The position numbers and the translations under genes were made by a program. From Wenyingzhuangia gilva (GTDB lineage Bacteria; Bacteroidota; Bacteroidia; Flavobacteriales; Flavobacteriaceae): a stretch of DNA of 64,000 nt. The stretch is taken from assembly GCF_030519655.1 (NCBI RefSeq), contig NZ_JAUMIT010000006.1, forward strand, positions 62,001-126,000. Direction: 5' to 3'. Below the pieces are notes generated by a model. The model was not told the DNA's origin and ran no database searches. It was given only the letters and a program-made list of their open reading frames with translations. Position 1 is the stretch's first letter. The number at the start of each line of letters is the position of its first letter. This document shows positions 1-8,420 of the stretch, one piece after another.

Positions 1-526
1 GATAAGGAAACACTTAAATCAGCTCTATAAGATTTAAGTTTGGTTTCTACTTGTTTTAAATAACTAGGTTCTTCAAGTAACAAACATTTAACACAGTTTT
101 TGGTTATGTTAGCTCTTAAATCATTTACCACTACATAGGGCATTCCTGTAATTTTTTTTTCAACATCAATATATTCAGATTCTTGAGTCCCTATAATTTT
201 TCCATTGTGGTAGGTAATAAAAGCCGTTTTGTGTTCTTGACTAAAATCATATAATTGATGAATATCTTTTACCGCTAAAGTTTGTTCAAAAATGCAAGTT
301 TCATCAGTCATATTAATAATTTGTCCACCATTGAAAGAGATGATATAAGAATTGTACTTGTCTAATTCCAATTTTTTAGCATAGTTAACCATTGCAGGAG
401 TAGGTCTACCTGAGGCAAGAACTACATATTTTCCGGCTTCTTGAGCTGCTTTAATAGCTTTTTTATTTCTTTCAGAAATGGTGTGATCGTCTTTTAGCAA
501 AGTATCATCCATATCTAAAACAATCA
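1..526 (-). CDS. HAD-family (Cof-type) sugar-phosphatase-like hydrolase, 3' end cut by window edge
   Basis: About 175 codons are visible and the reading frame runs off the left edge. The start is the ATG at 526-524; an in-frame stop lies 12 bases further upstream, so no earlier start is possible. HAD motif I DMDDTLL is at residues 5-11 (nucleophile Asp5, acid Asp7) and an ASGRP motif II at about residues 38-42. An SFNGGQ segment follows, as in C2-cap Cof/YbiV-like phosphatases. Family members are cytosolic Mg-dependent phosphatases of sugar phosphates or cofactors such as pyridoxal phosphate; the substrate cannot be told from sequence. It is divergent from glyA. The C-terminal motif IV (GDxxND) lies outside the window, so intactness cannot be judged. 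Confidence 0.85.
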
Positions 527-750
527 TTTTATAATTTATCATTATGGTTTATAGTTTTTTCATCATTAGTAAGATGTCAACAAAGGTACTTAGATTTTTA
601 TTTTGACTTAATTTTAGTTGAAAGTTTAATGGTAAAATAAAGGCTTAAAAAAATAATAGAAGTATAATTTTCTGTTTTTACATCTTATTTAACTACGAAA
701 AGGATAACTTTCTTTTTAAAATAGAACTAAAGAAATATATTCTTACTTGT

Positions 751-785
751 TTTGGTTATGTGTGCGTAAATATTTATTATTTTTG
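751..785 (+). promoter_or_regulatory. Bacteroidota-type promoter of glyA
   Basis: A TTTG (-33 element) at 751-754 and TATTTTTG (-7 box, consensus TAnnTTTG) at 778-785 are separated by 23 bases. The box ends 33 bases before the glyA ATG. This is a consensus match only. Nothing else is seen in the 292-base gap 527-818 between the divergent HAD gene and glyA. Confidence 0.6.
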
Positions 786-818
786 CAACTCATTTTCAAC
801 CTCAAAAACACCTAGAAT

Positions 819-2093
819 ATGAAACGTGATCAAATCATATTTGATTTAATTCAAGACGAAAAAGAAAGACAATTAAAAGGAATTGAATTAATTGCTTCTG
901 AAAACTTTGTTAGCGAACAAGTAATGGAAGCGCAAGGTTCTGTTTTAACAAATAAATATGCTGAAGGGTATCCTGGAAAAAGATATTACGGAGGATGTGA
1001 AGTTGTTGATATTGTTGAACAATTAGCCATAGACAGAGCTAAAGAATTATATGGTGCAGAGTACGTAAACGTACAACCTCACTCAGGTTCTCAAGCCAAT
1101 GCTGCAGTATATTTTGCAGTATTAGAGCCAGGAGATAAAATTTTAGGTTTTGACTTATCTCACGGTGGTCATTTAACTCACGGTTCTCCGGTAAACTTTT
1201 CTGGTAAAATTTACCAAGCAGTTCATTATGGTGTAGATAAAGAAACTGAGGTTTTAAACTACGATAACATTTTAGAAATTGCAAAAGCAGAAAAGCCAAA
1301 AATGATTGTTGCTGGTGCATCTTCTTACTCAAGAGATATGGATTTTGCTAAATTCAGAGAAATTGCTGATGAAGTGGGAGCTTATTTATTGGCCGATATT
1401 TCTCACCCTTCTGGAATGATTGCAAAAGGAATCTTAAATGATCCAATGCCACACTGTCACTTTGTAACTACAACTACTCACAAAACTTTAAGAGGTCCAA
1501 GAGGAGGAATGATTATGATGGGTCAAGATTTTGACAATAAAGATGGTATTACTTTAAAGAACGGAGAGTTAAAGAAAATGTCTGCAATACTTAATAGTGC
1601 TGTATTCCCAGGAATGCAAGGTGGACCATTAGAGCATGTAATTGCTGCAAAAGCAATTGCTTTAGGAGAAGCTTTAACCGATGAGTACTTACATTACCAA
1701 GTTCAAGTTAAAAAGAATGCTGCAAGATTGGCTAAAGAATTAGTAGCTAAAGATTATAAAATTATTTCTGGAGGTACAGACAATCACTGTATGTTAATAG
1801 ATTTAAGAAATAAAAACTTATCTGGTAAAGATGCTGAGCAAGCGTTGGTAAAAGCTGATATTACAGTAAACAAGAATATGGTTCCTTATGATACCCGTTC
1901 TCCATTTGTAACTTCAGGAATCCGTTTAGGAGCTGCTGCAGTAACTACTCGTGGATTAAAAGAAGATGATATGGCAGTAATTGCTAACTTTATTGATGAA
2001 GTAATTAACAACTTTGAAGATGAAGCGTTATTAGAAGCAATTGCTGATAAAGTAAATGAGTTTATGAAAGATAGACCATTGTTTCAATGGTAA
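819..2093 (+). CDS. glyA: Serine hydroxymethyltransferase
   Basis: The enzyme is PLP-dependent and converts serine plus tetrahydrofolate to glycine plus 5,10-methylene-THF, the main cytosolic source of one-carbon units. At 424 aa it is full length. The PLP-lysine motif [14 protein letters not shown] is present with Lys222 as the Schiff-base lysine. The N-terminal LIASENF and [15 protein letters not shown] substrate/PLP signatures are at residues 24-59. The start is the ATG at 819, the first Met of the conserved MKRDQ N-terminus. It is a single-gene unit with a good promoter upstream and a strong hairpin terminator immediately downstream; the terminator lies against the last of four convergent small peptide genes. 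Identity is very secure. Confidence 0.98.
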   Translation: MKRDQIIFDLIQDEKERQLKGIELIASENFVSEQVMEAQGSVLTNKYAEGYPGKRYYGGCEVVDIVEQLAIDRAKELYGAEYVNVQPHSGSQANAAVYFAVLEPGDKILGFDLSHGGHLTHGSPVNFSGKIYQAVHYGVDKETEVLNYDNILEIAKAEKPKMIVAGASSYSRDMDFAKFREIADEVGAYLLADISHPSGMIAKGILNDPMPHCHFVTTTTHKTLRGPRGGMIMMGQDFDNKDGITLKNGELKKMSAILNSAVFPGMQGGPLEHVIAAKAIALGEALTDEYLHYQVQVKKNAARLAKELVAKDYKIISGGTDNHCMLIDLRNKNLSGKDAEQALVKADITVNKNMVPYDTRSPFVTSGIRLGAAAVTTRGLKEDDMAVIANFIDEVINNFEDEALLEAIADKVNEFMKDRPLFQW

Positions 2094-2114
2094 TATTTTA
2101 AATAGATGAAATAT

Positions 2115-2145
2115 AAAAGAGCCGCTAATTATAGCGGCTCTTTTT
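2115..2145 (+). terminator. Rho-independent terminator of glyA
   Basis: The perfect stem GAGCCGCTA/TAGCGGCTC (2119-2127, 2132-2140) has a 4-base loop and a following T-run, with an A-run before it, so it could work in both directions. Its T-run overlaps the last codons of the convergent peptide gene at 2144-2308. Confidence 0.9.
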
Positions 2146-2308
2146 ATTTTGGAGGTAAGGTCTCTATCTTTTTTTGGTGATATAATTTTCCAGTATCCTT
2201 TGTATAATCACAATCTTGAAAAATACCACAAGAAGTATTTGCTCTTACCAAAGATTTACTGCTTTGAAGTTTAGATAAAGCCTCAATATTTTCATTTAAG
2301 TATTTCAT
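2144..2308 (-). CDS. Small peptide A of a four-member tandem family (54 aa)
   Basis: This is the gene of the array furthest from the presumed promoter. The peptide has the family N-terminus MKYLNENIEALSKL, then KSL at residues 18-20 and TSCGIF at 25-30, aligned without gaps to its three neighbours. It has two Cys (27 and 33, spacing CX5C). Its C-terminal tail (about residues 36-54: lysine-rich, ending PPK) is longer and unlike the others. There is no signal peptide and no double-glycine leader. Function unknown: conservation of the first 30 residues with a variable tail is what a precursor-peptide family would show, but no maturation enzyme is encoded next to it. The reality of the gene rests on the aligned paralogues. 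Confidence 0.75.
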   Translation of the reverse strand: MKYLNENIEALSKLQSSKSLVRANTSCGIFQDCDYTKDTGKLYHQKKIETLPPK

Positions 2309-2385
2309 AATTTCTTTTTTAATGGGTCATTTTTTTTCTGCAAACTTACATAGAAAAGAAATTTTATAAAATGTTTAAATTGTTA

Positions 2386-2544
2386 TTAAAATGCTAAACT
2401 ACGTGGTCCTTGCCCAGATTCTTTTACTAAAAAAATATTAAAATCAGATATTTTAAATATACCTTCTGAACTTGATCGGTTAGCCAATGACTTATTGGAT
2501 ATTGACTTAGTAGAAGGCTCGATGTTTTTGTTTAAGTAATTCAT
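2386..2544 (-). CDS. Small peptide B of the tandem family (52 aa, Cys-less divergent copy)
   Basis: It starts MNYLNKNIEPSTKS and keeps KSL at residues 18-20 and GIF at 28-30, so it aligns without gaps with peptides A, C and D. The TSC triplet is replaced by SSE and there is no cysteine anywhere. The tail (FNIFLVKESGQGPRSLAF) is unrelated to the other tails. The frame is open from ATG 2544 to TAA 2386-2388, with 77 bases to peptide A and 41 to peptide C. It may be a degenerating copy or a functionally diverged one. Function unknown. Confidence 0.65.
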   Translation of the reverse strand: MNYLNKNIEPSTKSISNKSLANRSSSEGIFKISDFNIFLVKESGQGPRSLAF

Positions 2545-2585
2545 AATTTAAATATTTTATAGGTTATTAATTTCTTACTAAATAA

Positions 2586-2735
2586 TTAAGGTTTATTGTT
2601 TTCAAGAAAACTCCTTACAGTTGGACTATTATATTCGTGTTTTTGAAATATACCACAGGACGTTGAACGATCTACTAGCGATTTTTCATTGGCTCTTTTA
2701 CCAATTTCTTCAATGTTTTTGTTTAAATATTTCAT
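2586..2735 (-). CDS. Small peptide C of the tandem family (49 aa)
   Basis: The N-terminus MKYLNKNIEEIGKRA is shared with peptide D; both genes are also nearly identical in DNA over the first 60 bases, which indicates a recent tandem duplication. STSCGIFQ is at residues 24-31 with a single Cys27 (the second Cys of A and D is replaced: QKH instead of QNC). The YNSP motif at about 35-38 is shared with D, and the tail is charged (RSFLENNKP). There is no signal peptide or transmembrane segment. It lies 49 bases downstream of peptide D, presumably in the same transcript. Function unknown. Confidence 0.75.
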   Translation of the reverse strand: MKYLNKNIEEIGKRANEKSLVDRSTSCGIFQKHEYNSPTVRSFLENNKP

Positions 2736-2784
2736 CTTTAAAATGTATAATAAATTGCAGTTTTTTATTTAATTCTTTTCTGTA

Positions 2785-2934
2785 TTACATTTTATTGTGC
2801 TGAAGATAATTTTTTACGATAGGACTATTATAGTCGCAATTTTGAAATATACCACATGATGTTGAATGATTCACTAGTGATTTTTCACTAGCTCTTTTAC
2901 CAATTTCTTCGATGTTTTTGTTTAAATACTTCAT
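2785..2934 (-). CDS. Small peptide D of the tandem family (49 aa, promoter-proximal)
   Basis: This is the first gene of the leftward array, divergent from the Crp/Fnr regulator with 190 bases between them. It has MKYLNKNIEEIGKRA, KSL at 18-20, STSCGIFQNCDYNSP from residue 24 and Cys27/Cys33. It differs from C mostly at third codon positions in the first 60 bases, a pattern of protein-level conservation that supports translation. No known peptide family was recognised: there is no GG leader as in Bacteroidota lanthipeptide-like precursors and no Sec signal. Function unknown. Confidence 0.75.
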   Translation of the reverse strand: MKYLNKNIEEIGKRASEKSLVNHSTSCGIFQNCDYNSPIVKNYLQHNKM

Positions 2935-3006
2935 AACTTCAGCTTTTTTAAATGTTTGTACTATTTCATACAGTAAAGCTAAAAAACATTGACAGTAACC
3001 AATCTG

Positions 3007-3108
3007 TGTTATAACAGTTTAACTACATCTTTTTATCAAGTAGGTTTGTTAAGGTAGGTATGTTTTTTCGCAGATTAGCTATAAATGTAGACTTATTTAA
3101 TACATTTG
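3007..3108 (+). promoter_or_regulatory. Divergent control region of the peptide array and Crp/Fnr gene
   Basis: TACATTTG at 3101-3108 is an exact -7 box 16 bases before the regulator ATG. The same gap holds a perfect 10-bp palindrome TGTTATAACA (3007-3016) and a near-perfect direct repeat TAGGTTTGTT/TAGGTATGTT (3041-3050 and 3055-3064, 14-bp period). The GTAAC dyad found at the sulfur promoters is not present at the equivalent position; only one half-like CAGTAAC occurs at 2993-2999. No TAnnTTTG box was seen on the minus strand for the peptide genes. Confidence 0.45.
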
Positions 3109-3124
3109 ATATATATACCACCAT

Positions 3125-3751
3125 ATGTTACAAGAATTACAATTGCATTACGGTCATCTTTTTGAAAAAGAGTTGATAGAAGAAATAGATAGAGTAGCTA
3201 CGCTAAAACAAGTTCTTGCAGGAACCAAAATAATGGATATAGGACAATATATAAAGTCTATGCCATTGTTAATAGAAGGGGCAATAAAAATACTAAGAGA
3301 GGATGAGGAAGGTGATGAATTATTGCTATATTTTCTAGAAAAAGGAGATACTTGTGCCATGACAATGACTTGTTGTGTAGGAAATCATAAAAGTGAAATT
3401 AGAGCTATTACAGAGTTAGATACCGTATTGATTATGATTCCTATTGAAAAAATGGAAGAGTGGACAGGTAAGTATAAAAGTTGGAGACGTTTTGTTTTTG
3501 ATAGTTATCACAATAGATTGATGGAACTTTTAGAAACCATAGACAATGTGGCTTTTAAAAAAATGGACGAAAGGTTGCTTAAATATTTAAAAGATAAAGT
3601 AGCTGTGACAGGAAGTAATATTGTAAAAAGCACACATCAAGAAATAGCCTATGAGTTACATACTTCTAGAGTGGTTATTTCAAGATTGCTTAAAAAATTA
3701 GAAAATCAGAAAATAATAAGTTTACACAGAAACTCATTAGAAGTATTATAA
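3125..3751 (+). CDS. Crp/Fnr-family transcriptional regulator, Cys-rich effector domain
   Basis: At 208 aa it has the typical length of Crp/Fnr proteins. It has an N-terminal cyclic-nucleotide-binding-like beta-barrel (about 10-120), a long dimer helix (about 125-155) and a C-terminal winged HTH (about 167-208; recognition region THQEIAYELHTSRVVISRLLKKLE). The effector domain has a cysteine cluster at 77, 83 and 84 (CAMTMTCC); the cAMP-binding signature is not evident and the N-terminal four-Cys pattern of Fnr is absent. Inference: it activates the nearby sulfur genes, which share a dyad spaced like a class II Crp site, and its cysteines may sense persulfide or redox state. It is transcribed alone, ends in a bidirectional terminator, and is divergent from the peptide array. 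Confidence 0.9.
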   Translation: MLQELQLHYGHLFEKELIEEIDRVATLKQVLAGTKIMDIGQYIKSMPLLIEGAIKILREDEEGDELLLYFLEKGDTCAMTMTCCVGNHKSEIRAITELDTVLIMIPIEKMEEWTGKYKSWRRFVFDSYHNRLMELLETIDNVAFKKMDERLLKYLKDKVAVTGSNIVKSTHQEIAYELHTSRVVISRLLKKLENQKIISLHRNSLEVL

Positions 3752-3785
3752 GAAAAAAGCTCGTGAATATTCACGAGCTTTTTTC
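3752..3785. terminator. Bidirectional terminator between the Crp/Fnr gene and serB
   Basis: A perfect dyad has GCTCGTGAA/TTCACGAGC arms flanked by A6 and T6, lying between the converging stop codons. It should terminate both genes. Confidence 0.9.
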
Positions 3786-3807
3786 TTATTTATTTTTTGA
3801 GTATTGA

Positions 3808-5049
3808 TTACTCGATGTCTTCCATCAAATCAATGTATTTATCGTGGTATCCTAGTAAATAAAGAACGCCATCTAGTCCTAAGCTAGAAATAGAACTTTC
3901 TGCACTTTCTTTTACCTTAGGTTTTGCATGGAAAGCAATTCCTAAACCAGCTAAATTTAACATCGGTAAATCGTTTGCTCCATCACCTACAGCAATGGTC
4001 TGGCTAATATTAATTCCTTCTTTGGCTGCAATTTCTTTTAAGAATTCGGCTTTTTTATTACCATCAACAATTTCTCCAATGTATTTACCTGTTAAGGCAC
4101 CATCTTTTATTTCTAATTGATTAGCATGTACATAATCAATTCCTAATTCTTTTTGTAAATAATGTCCAAAGTAAGTAAACCCTCCAGATAAAATAGCGGT
4201 TTTAAACCCGTAGTATTTTAAAGCTTTCATCAAACGTTTAGCTCCTTTGGTAATCGGTAAGTTTTTAGCAACTTCTTGTAAAACATCTTCACTCAACCCT
4301 TCTAACAAAGCCATTCTTTTCTTAAAGCTTTCACTAAAATCAATTTCACCTTGCATGGCAGATTCTGTAATGGCTTTAACTTGTTCACCAACACCTGCCA
4401 ATTCTGCTAACTCATCAATAACTTCAGTCTGAATCAAAGTAGAATCCATATCAAAACAAACCAAACGTCTATTTCTTCTATAAATATTGTCCTCTTGGAA
4501 AGATAAATCCACATCTAACTCTCTAGAGATACTCATAAACTTAGCTGTTAATTCAGATTTGTTTTTAACTTCTCCTCTTACAGAAAGTTGAATACAAGCT
4601 CTAGGATATTCATTCTTTTTAACCAATGAGGTACGACCTGTAAGACGTTTAATAGCATCAATGTTTAAGTTCAAGTCAGACAATACACTTGTTACTGCAG
4701 CAATTTGTTCAGCAGCCATTTCTTCTCCTAAAATGGTAATGATATATCTATGTTTTCCTTGAGAACTCACCCAATTTTCGTAATCTTCTAAAGTTACAGG
4801 CGTAAACTTTATATTGATTTCTAATTCGTAGGCTTTAAATAATAATTCTTTTAAAATAGGAGCAGAACTAGATCCAGATTTAACAGAAAATAGAATTCCT
4901 AAAGATAAAGTATCGTGAATATCAGCTTGACCAATATCTAAAACTTGTGCATCATATTGAGCCAATACATGGGTTAAACCAGCAGTAACTCCAGGTTTGT
5001 CTTGTCCCGATACTTTTAATAAAATAATCTCATTTTCTTCTTTTGCCAT
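3808..5049 (-). CDS. serB: Phosphoserine phosphatase with N-terminal ACT domains
   Basis: It hydrolyses O-phospho-L-serine to serine, the last step of serine synthesis, in the cytosol. From the ATG at 5049 it has 413 aa. Two ACT-like regulatory domains (about 7-85 and 100-185) precede the HAD domain. DMDSTLI starts at Asp200 (nucleophile; Asp202 general acid), SGGFTYF is motif II and VGDGANDLPML is motif IV. A longer frame to 5091 exists but would add 14 residues unlike the family, and the conserved start is MAKEENEI. It faces the SulP gene divergently. It may supply serine to GlyA nearby, but they are separate units. Confidence 0.96.
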   Translation of the reverse strand: MAKEENEIILLKVSGQDKPGVTAGLTHVLAQYDAQVLDIGQADIHDTLSLGILFSVKSGSSSAPILKELLFKAYELEINIKFTPVTLEDYENWVSSQGKHRYIITILGEEMAAEQIAAVTSVLSDLNLNIDAIKRLTGRTSLVKKNEYPRACIQLSVRGEVKNKSELTAKFMSISRELDVDLSFQEDNIYRRNRRLVCFDMDSTLIQTEVIDELAELAGVGEQVKAITESAMQGEIDFSESFKKRMALLEGLSEDVLQEVAKNLPITKGAKRLMKALKYYGFKTAILSGGFTYFGHYLQKELGIDYVHANQLEIKDGALTGKYIGEIVDGNKKAEFLKEIAAKEGINISQTIAVGDGANDLPMLNLAGLGIAFHAKPKVKESAESSISSLGLDGVLYLLGYHDKYIDLMEDIE

Positions 5050-5156
5050 TGTAAAAGTGAATTGTTTATAACAGGCGGTAAAAATCGGCATTCTATTCTT
5101 TATAAAAAAGGATATGGAATGTTTTTTTACATCTAATTAATAGCTTGTTTGGTTCT

Positions 5157-5200
5157 GTAACATATGTTACTGCATAGCCTTTTAATTGCGCTTACATTTG
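5157..5200 (+). promoter_or_regulatory. Dyad operator plus -7 box of the SulP gene
   Basis: The perfect 14-bp palindrome GTAACATATGTTAC (5157-5170) is followed by TG, then TACATTTG (5193-5200) exactly 22 bases downstream of the dyad. No TTTG -33 element is present where expected; the dyad occupies that place, as in activator-dependent promoters. The same layout recurs at 6939-6982 and 25872-25915. Confidence 0.75.
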
Positions 5201-5217
5201 CTTTAAAATAAAGCAAA

Positions 5218-6942
5218 ATGAAATTGATTATTCCCATTTTAGAATGGATTCCTAATTATAAAAAAAGCGACGCAAAGAGTGATATAATCGCAGGGATTAC
5301 TGTGGGTGTTTTATTAATCCCACAAGGAATGGCCTATGCTTTAATAGCGGGTTTACCACCTGTTTTTGGATTATATGCAGCTTTGGTGCCTCAAATTATT
5401 TATGCAATTATGGGAACATCCAAACAATTGTCTGTGGGGCCTGTGGCTATGGATTCTTTATTGGTGGCCTCAAGTTTAACAGCTTTGTCTTTAACGGGTT
5501 TAGATAGTTATATTACCATGGCTATTTTCTTGGCCTTATTTACTGGAGTCATTCAATTATTAATGGGATTTTTTAAAATGGGATTTTTGGTTAATTATTT
5601 ATCAAAACCTGTTATTAGTGGATTTACCTCTGCTGTAGCCATTGTTATAGGATTAAGTCAGCTAAAGCATTTAACAGGATTGAGTTTTCCAAGAACTTCT
5701 GGAATGATAAATCTTTTAAAAGAGTTTTTTAATCATATTTCTCAAATTCATGTACCAACGTTACTGATGGGAATATTAGCCATGACCACTATAGTATTTA
5801 TTAAAAAGTTTATTCCCAAGATTCCATCGGCTTTGATGGTAGTTTTTTTAGGAATTATAAGTGTTTATTTTTTAGGGTTGAATAGCTACGGAGTAGAAAT
5901 TGTAGGAAATATTCCAAAAGGATTACCAGTGTTTCAATTACCGAATTTTAGCGATATTCCAATATTAACATTAGCACCCATGGCTTTAACATTGGCTTTG
6001 GTAGGGTATATGGAAGCAAGTTCAATCTCTAAATCTTTAGAAGAAAAAAATGAAGATTATGAAGTAGATGCCAATCAAGAATTAGTGGCATTAGGTTTTT
6101 CTAATATGATCGGGTCTTTGTTTCAATCTTACCCAAGTACAGGAGGATTTGCAAGAACAGCGGTAAATCATCAAGCGGGAGCAAAAACAGGAATTGCATC
6201 ATTGGTGGCAGCAACGGTAGTAGGATTTACGTTGTTGTTTTTAACGCCTTTATTTTATTATTTGCCTTTAACGGTATTGGCAGCTATGATTTTAGTAGCG
6301 GTGTTTTATTTGATAGATATTGAATATCCTGTTCAATTGTACAAACATCAAAAAGATGAGTTTTATTTATTGGTAATCACGTTTATCATCACTTTGTTTT
6401 TAGGAATTACCCAAGGGATTTTAGTAGGAGTTATTTTGTCTTTAATATTGGTTATTTACAGAACTTCTCAGCCACATATTGCGGTTTTGGCTAGGGTAGA
6501 AAACAGTAATTATTTTAAAAATATTGCTCGATTTAACACAACTACACAAAGAGATGATTTGTTAATTGTTCGTTTTGATGCACAATTATACTTTGGAAAC
6601 AAAGATTATTTTAAGAAAAAAATGAACCAATTAATAGCAGCAAAAAAAGAAACCTTAAAAGCTGTAATTATTAATGCAGAAGCCATTACTTATATTGATA
6701 GTAGTGCCAGCGTAATGTTGATAAGATTTATTAAAGAATTAAATCATCAAAACATAAAAATAATGTTGACAGGTGTTATTGGTCCTACAAGAGATGTTTT
6801 GTTTAAAAATAGAATTGTAGAAGTATTGGGAAAAGAAAATCTATTTGTAAGAACTTATGAAGCTGTGGATTGTTTTGATGGAATTATATGCAAAGACGAT
6901 TTACAAAATCAAATATGTCAACAAACAAAAAATAACATGTAA
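5218..6942 (+). CDS. SulP-family anion transporter with STAS domain
   Basis: This inner-membrane SLC26/SulP transporter (574 aa) likely moves sulfate or a related anion. The N-terminal SulP signature is at about 20-60 (AGITVGVLLIPQGMAYALIAGLPP). Many hydrophobic segments run to about residue 425. A cytosolic STAS domain (about 440-560) contains the YIDSSA loop with its conserved Ser. Its stop codon overlaps the dyad operator of the next gene, so the two genes have separate promoters. Family members carry sulfate, bicarbonate or other anions; the sulfur-oxidation neighbours favour a sulfur oxyanion, but the direction (uptake or export) is not known from sequence. Confidence 0.88.
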   Translation: MKLIIPILEWIPNYKKSDAKSDIIAGITVGVLLIPQGMAYALIAGLPPVFGLYAALVPQIIYAIMGTSKQLSVGPVAMDSLLVASSLTALSLTGLDSYITMAIFLALFTGVIQLLMGFFKMGFLVNYLSKPVISGFTSAVAIVIGLSQLKHLTGLSFPRTSGMINLLKEFFNHISQIHVPTLLMGILAMTTIVFIKKFIPKIPSALMVVFLGIISVYFLGLNSYGVEIVGNIPKGLPVFQLPNFSDIPILTLAPMALTLALVGYMEASSISKSLEEKNEDYEVDANQELVALGFSNMIGSLFQSYPSTGGFARTAVNHQAGAKTGIASLVAATVVGFTLLFLTPLFYYLPLTVLAAMILVAVFYLIDIEYPVQLYKHQKDEFYLLVITFIITLFLGITQGILVGVILSLILVIYRTSQPHIAVLARVENSNYFKNIARFNTTTQRDDLLIVRFDAQLYFGNKDYFKKKMNQLIAAKKETLKAVIINAEAITYIDSSASVMLIRFIKELNHQNIKIMLTGVIGPTRDVLFKNRIVEVLGKENLFVRTYEAVDCFDGIICKDDLQNQICQQTKNNM

Positions 6943-6982
6943 CAAAAGTTACTGTAGCTTAAAGGGAAGACCTTTAATTTTG
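6939..6982 (+). promoter_or_regulatory. Dyad operator plus -7 box of the persulfide dioxygenase gene
   Basis: GTAACAAAAGTTAC (6939-6952; arms GTAAC/GTTAC) overlaps the SulP stop codon, is followed by TG, and lies exactly 22 bases before TAATTTTG (6975-6982). The box ends 23 bases before the ATG at 7006. Confidence 0.75.
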
Positions 6983-7005
6983 TAAATTATAAAATAAAAA
7001 GAAAG

Positions 7006-8418
7006 ATGAAAATAGAACAGATTTATACAGGATGTTTAGCACAAGGTGCTTACTATATTGAAAGTGAAGGAGAAGTAGCGATTATAGATCCTTTAAGAGA
7101 GGTGCAGCCATATATTGATATGACTGAGAAAAACAATGCCAAAATAAAGTACATTTTTGAAACACATTTCCATGCAGATTTTGTGAGTGGACACGTTACT
7201 TTGTCTCAAAAAACAGGAGCACCTATTGTTTATGGTGAAAATGCAAATCCTACTTTTGATGCGATTATCGCTAAAGACAATCAAGAATTTAAATTAGGAA
7301 AAATAACCATAGTGGCTTTGCATACGCCAGGGCATACCATGGAATCTACTACTTATTTGCTGAAAGATGAAAACGGTAAAAACCATGCTTTGTTTACAGG
7401 AGATACTTTGTTTTTAGGAGATGTTGGTAGACCAGATTTAGCTCAGAAAGCAGCAAGTATGACTCAAGAGCAATTGGCAGGAACGCTTTACAATAGTTTG
7501 CGTAACAAAATAATGCCATTAGAAGATGAATTAATTATTTATCCAGGACACGGTGCAGGTTCTGCTTGTGGTAAAAATCTAAGTAAAGAAACCAAAGGAA
7601 CTTTAGGAGATCAAAAAGAGAATAATTATGCTTTAAGAGCTGATATGACTCAAGAAGAATTTATAAAAGAAGTAACTAGTGGGTTAATGCCACCGCCAAA
7701 ATATTTTCCTTTAAATGTAAAAATGAATAAGGAAGGGTACGAAGATATTGCAGATGTTATTGAGCAAGGAACACATGAATTAACTCCTGATGAATTGGAG
7801 TTGTTAGCAAATGAAACTGGAGCTTTGGTGTTAGATGTTAGATCTCAATCAGAATTTGCAAAAGGACACATTCCTCAATCTATTTTTATTGGAATTGATG
7901 GTAGTTTTGCTCCTTGGGTAGGTGCTTTAATAGGAGATGTTAAACAGCCAATAGTGTTGGTAATTCCAGAGGGAAGAGAAGAAGAAACCATTACTCGTTT
8001 GTCTAGAGTTGGTTTTGACAATACTTTGGGATATTTAAAAGGAGGCTTTGAGGCTTGGTTAAATTCGGGAAAAGAATATGACACGGTGAATCAAGTAATA
8101 CCAGCTTATTTAAACGCTACAATTACAGATAAATCTCCAATTTATGATGTAAGAAAACCAACGGAATTTATTTCAGAAAGATTGCCTCAGGCAGTAAATA
8201 CGCCATTAGATGATATTAACAATCATTTAAAAGATTTTCCAACCAAAGGAAACTTTTTTATTCATTGTGCAGGAGGGTATAGAAGTATGATTGCTGCCTC
8301 AATTTTAAAAAGTAGAGGAATTCATAATTTTATAGATATTACAGGAGGGTTTGCAGCTATAAAAGAAAATGGAATCAAAACCACAGATTATGTTTGTCCA
8401 TCAACCATAAAAGAATAA
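7006..8418 (+). CDS. CstB-like persulfide dioxygenase-rhodanese fusion
   Basis: The protein is 470 aa. An N-terminal metallo-beta-lactamase fold of the persulfide dioxygenase type has ETHFHADFVSGH (His54, His56, Asp58), His110, Asp133 and His182 as likely iron ligands or neighbours. A first rhodanese-like domain (about 270-355) has lost its catalytic Cys (loop LVIPEGREE). A second rhodanese domain (about 375-455) has an intact active loop HCAGGYRS with Cys421. This three-part order is that of CstB of Staphylococcus, which oxidises persulfides and makes thiosulfate. Expected role: detoxify sulfane sulfur in the cytosol. It is followed after 2 bases by a membrane rhodanese and preceded by the shared dyad operator. 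No SQR gene is in the window. Confidence 0.9.
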   Translation: MKIEQIYTGCLAQGAYYIESEGEVAIIDPLREVQPYIDMTEKNNAKIKYIFETHFHADFVSGHVTLSQKTGAPIVYGENANPTFDAIIAKDNQEFKLGKITIVALHTPGHTMESTTYLLKDENGKNHALFTGDTLFLGDVGRPDLAQKAASMTQEQLAGTLYNSLRNKIMPLEDELIIYPGHGAGSACGKNLSKETKGTLGDQKENNYALRADMTQEEFIKEVTSGLMPPPKYFPLNVKMNKEGYEDIADVIEQGTHELTPDELELLANETGALVLDVRSQSEFAKGHIPQSIFIGIDGSFAPWVGALIGDVKQPIVLVIPEGREEETITRLSRVGFDNTLGYLKGGFEAWLNSGKEYDTVNQVIPAYLNATITDKSPIYDVRKPTEFISERLPQAVNTPLDDINNHLKDFPTKGNFFIHCAGGYRSMIAASILKSRGIHNFIDITGGFAAIKENGIKTTDYVCPSTIKE

Positions 8419-8420
8419 AT

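Noticed and set aside
1039-1332. Reverse open frame inside glyA
   Set aside because: It lies entirely within a certain gene and shows no family motif.
2621-2803. Forward open frame of 60 codons
   Set aside because: It is antisense to peptides C and D, which align with paralogues; the forward frame has no conserved feature.
2144-2934. CRISPR-like or minisatellite repeat
   Set aside because: The repetition is at protein level over full open frames with diverged tails, not short identical repeats with spacers.
3065-3078. Autoregulatory dyad of the Crp/Fnr gene at the equivalent distance from its -7 box
   Set aside because: The sequence there is not GTAAC-N4-GTTAC; no dyad is present.
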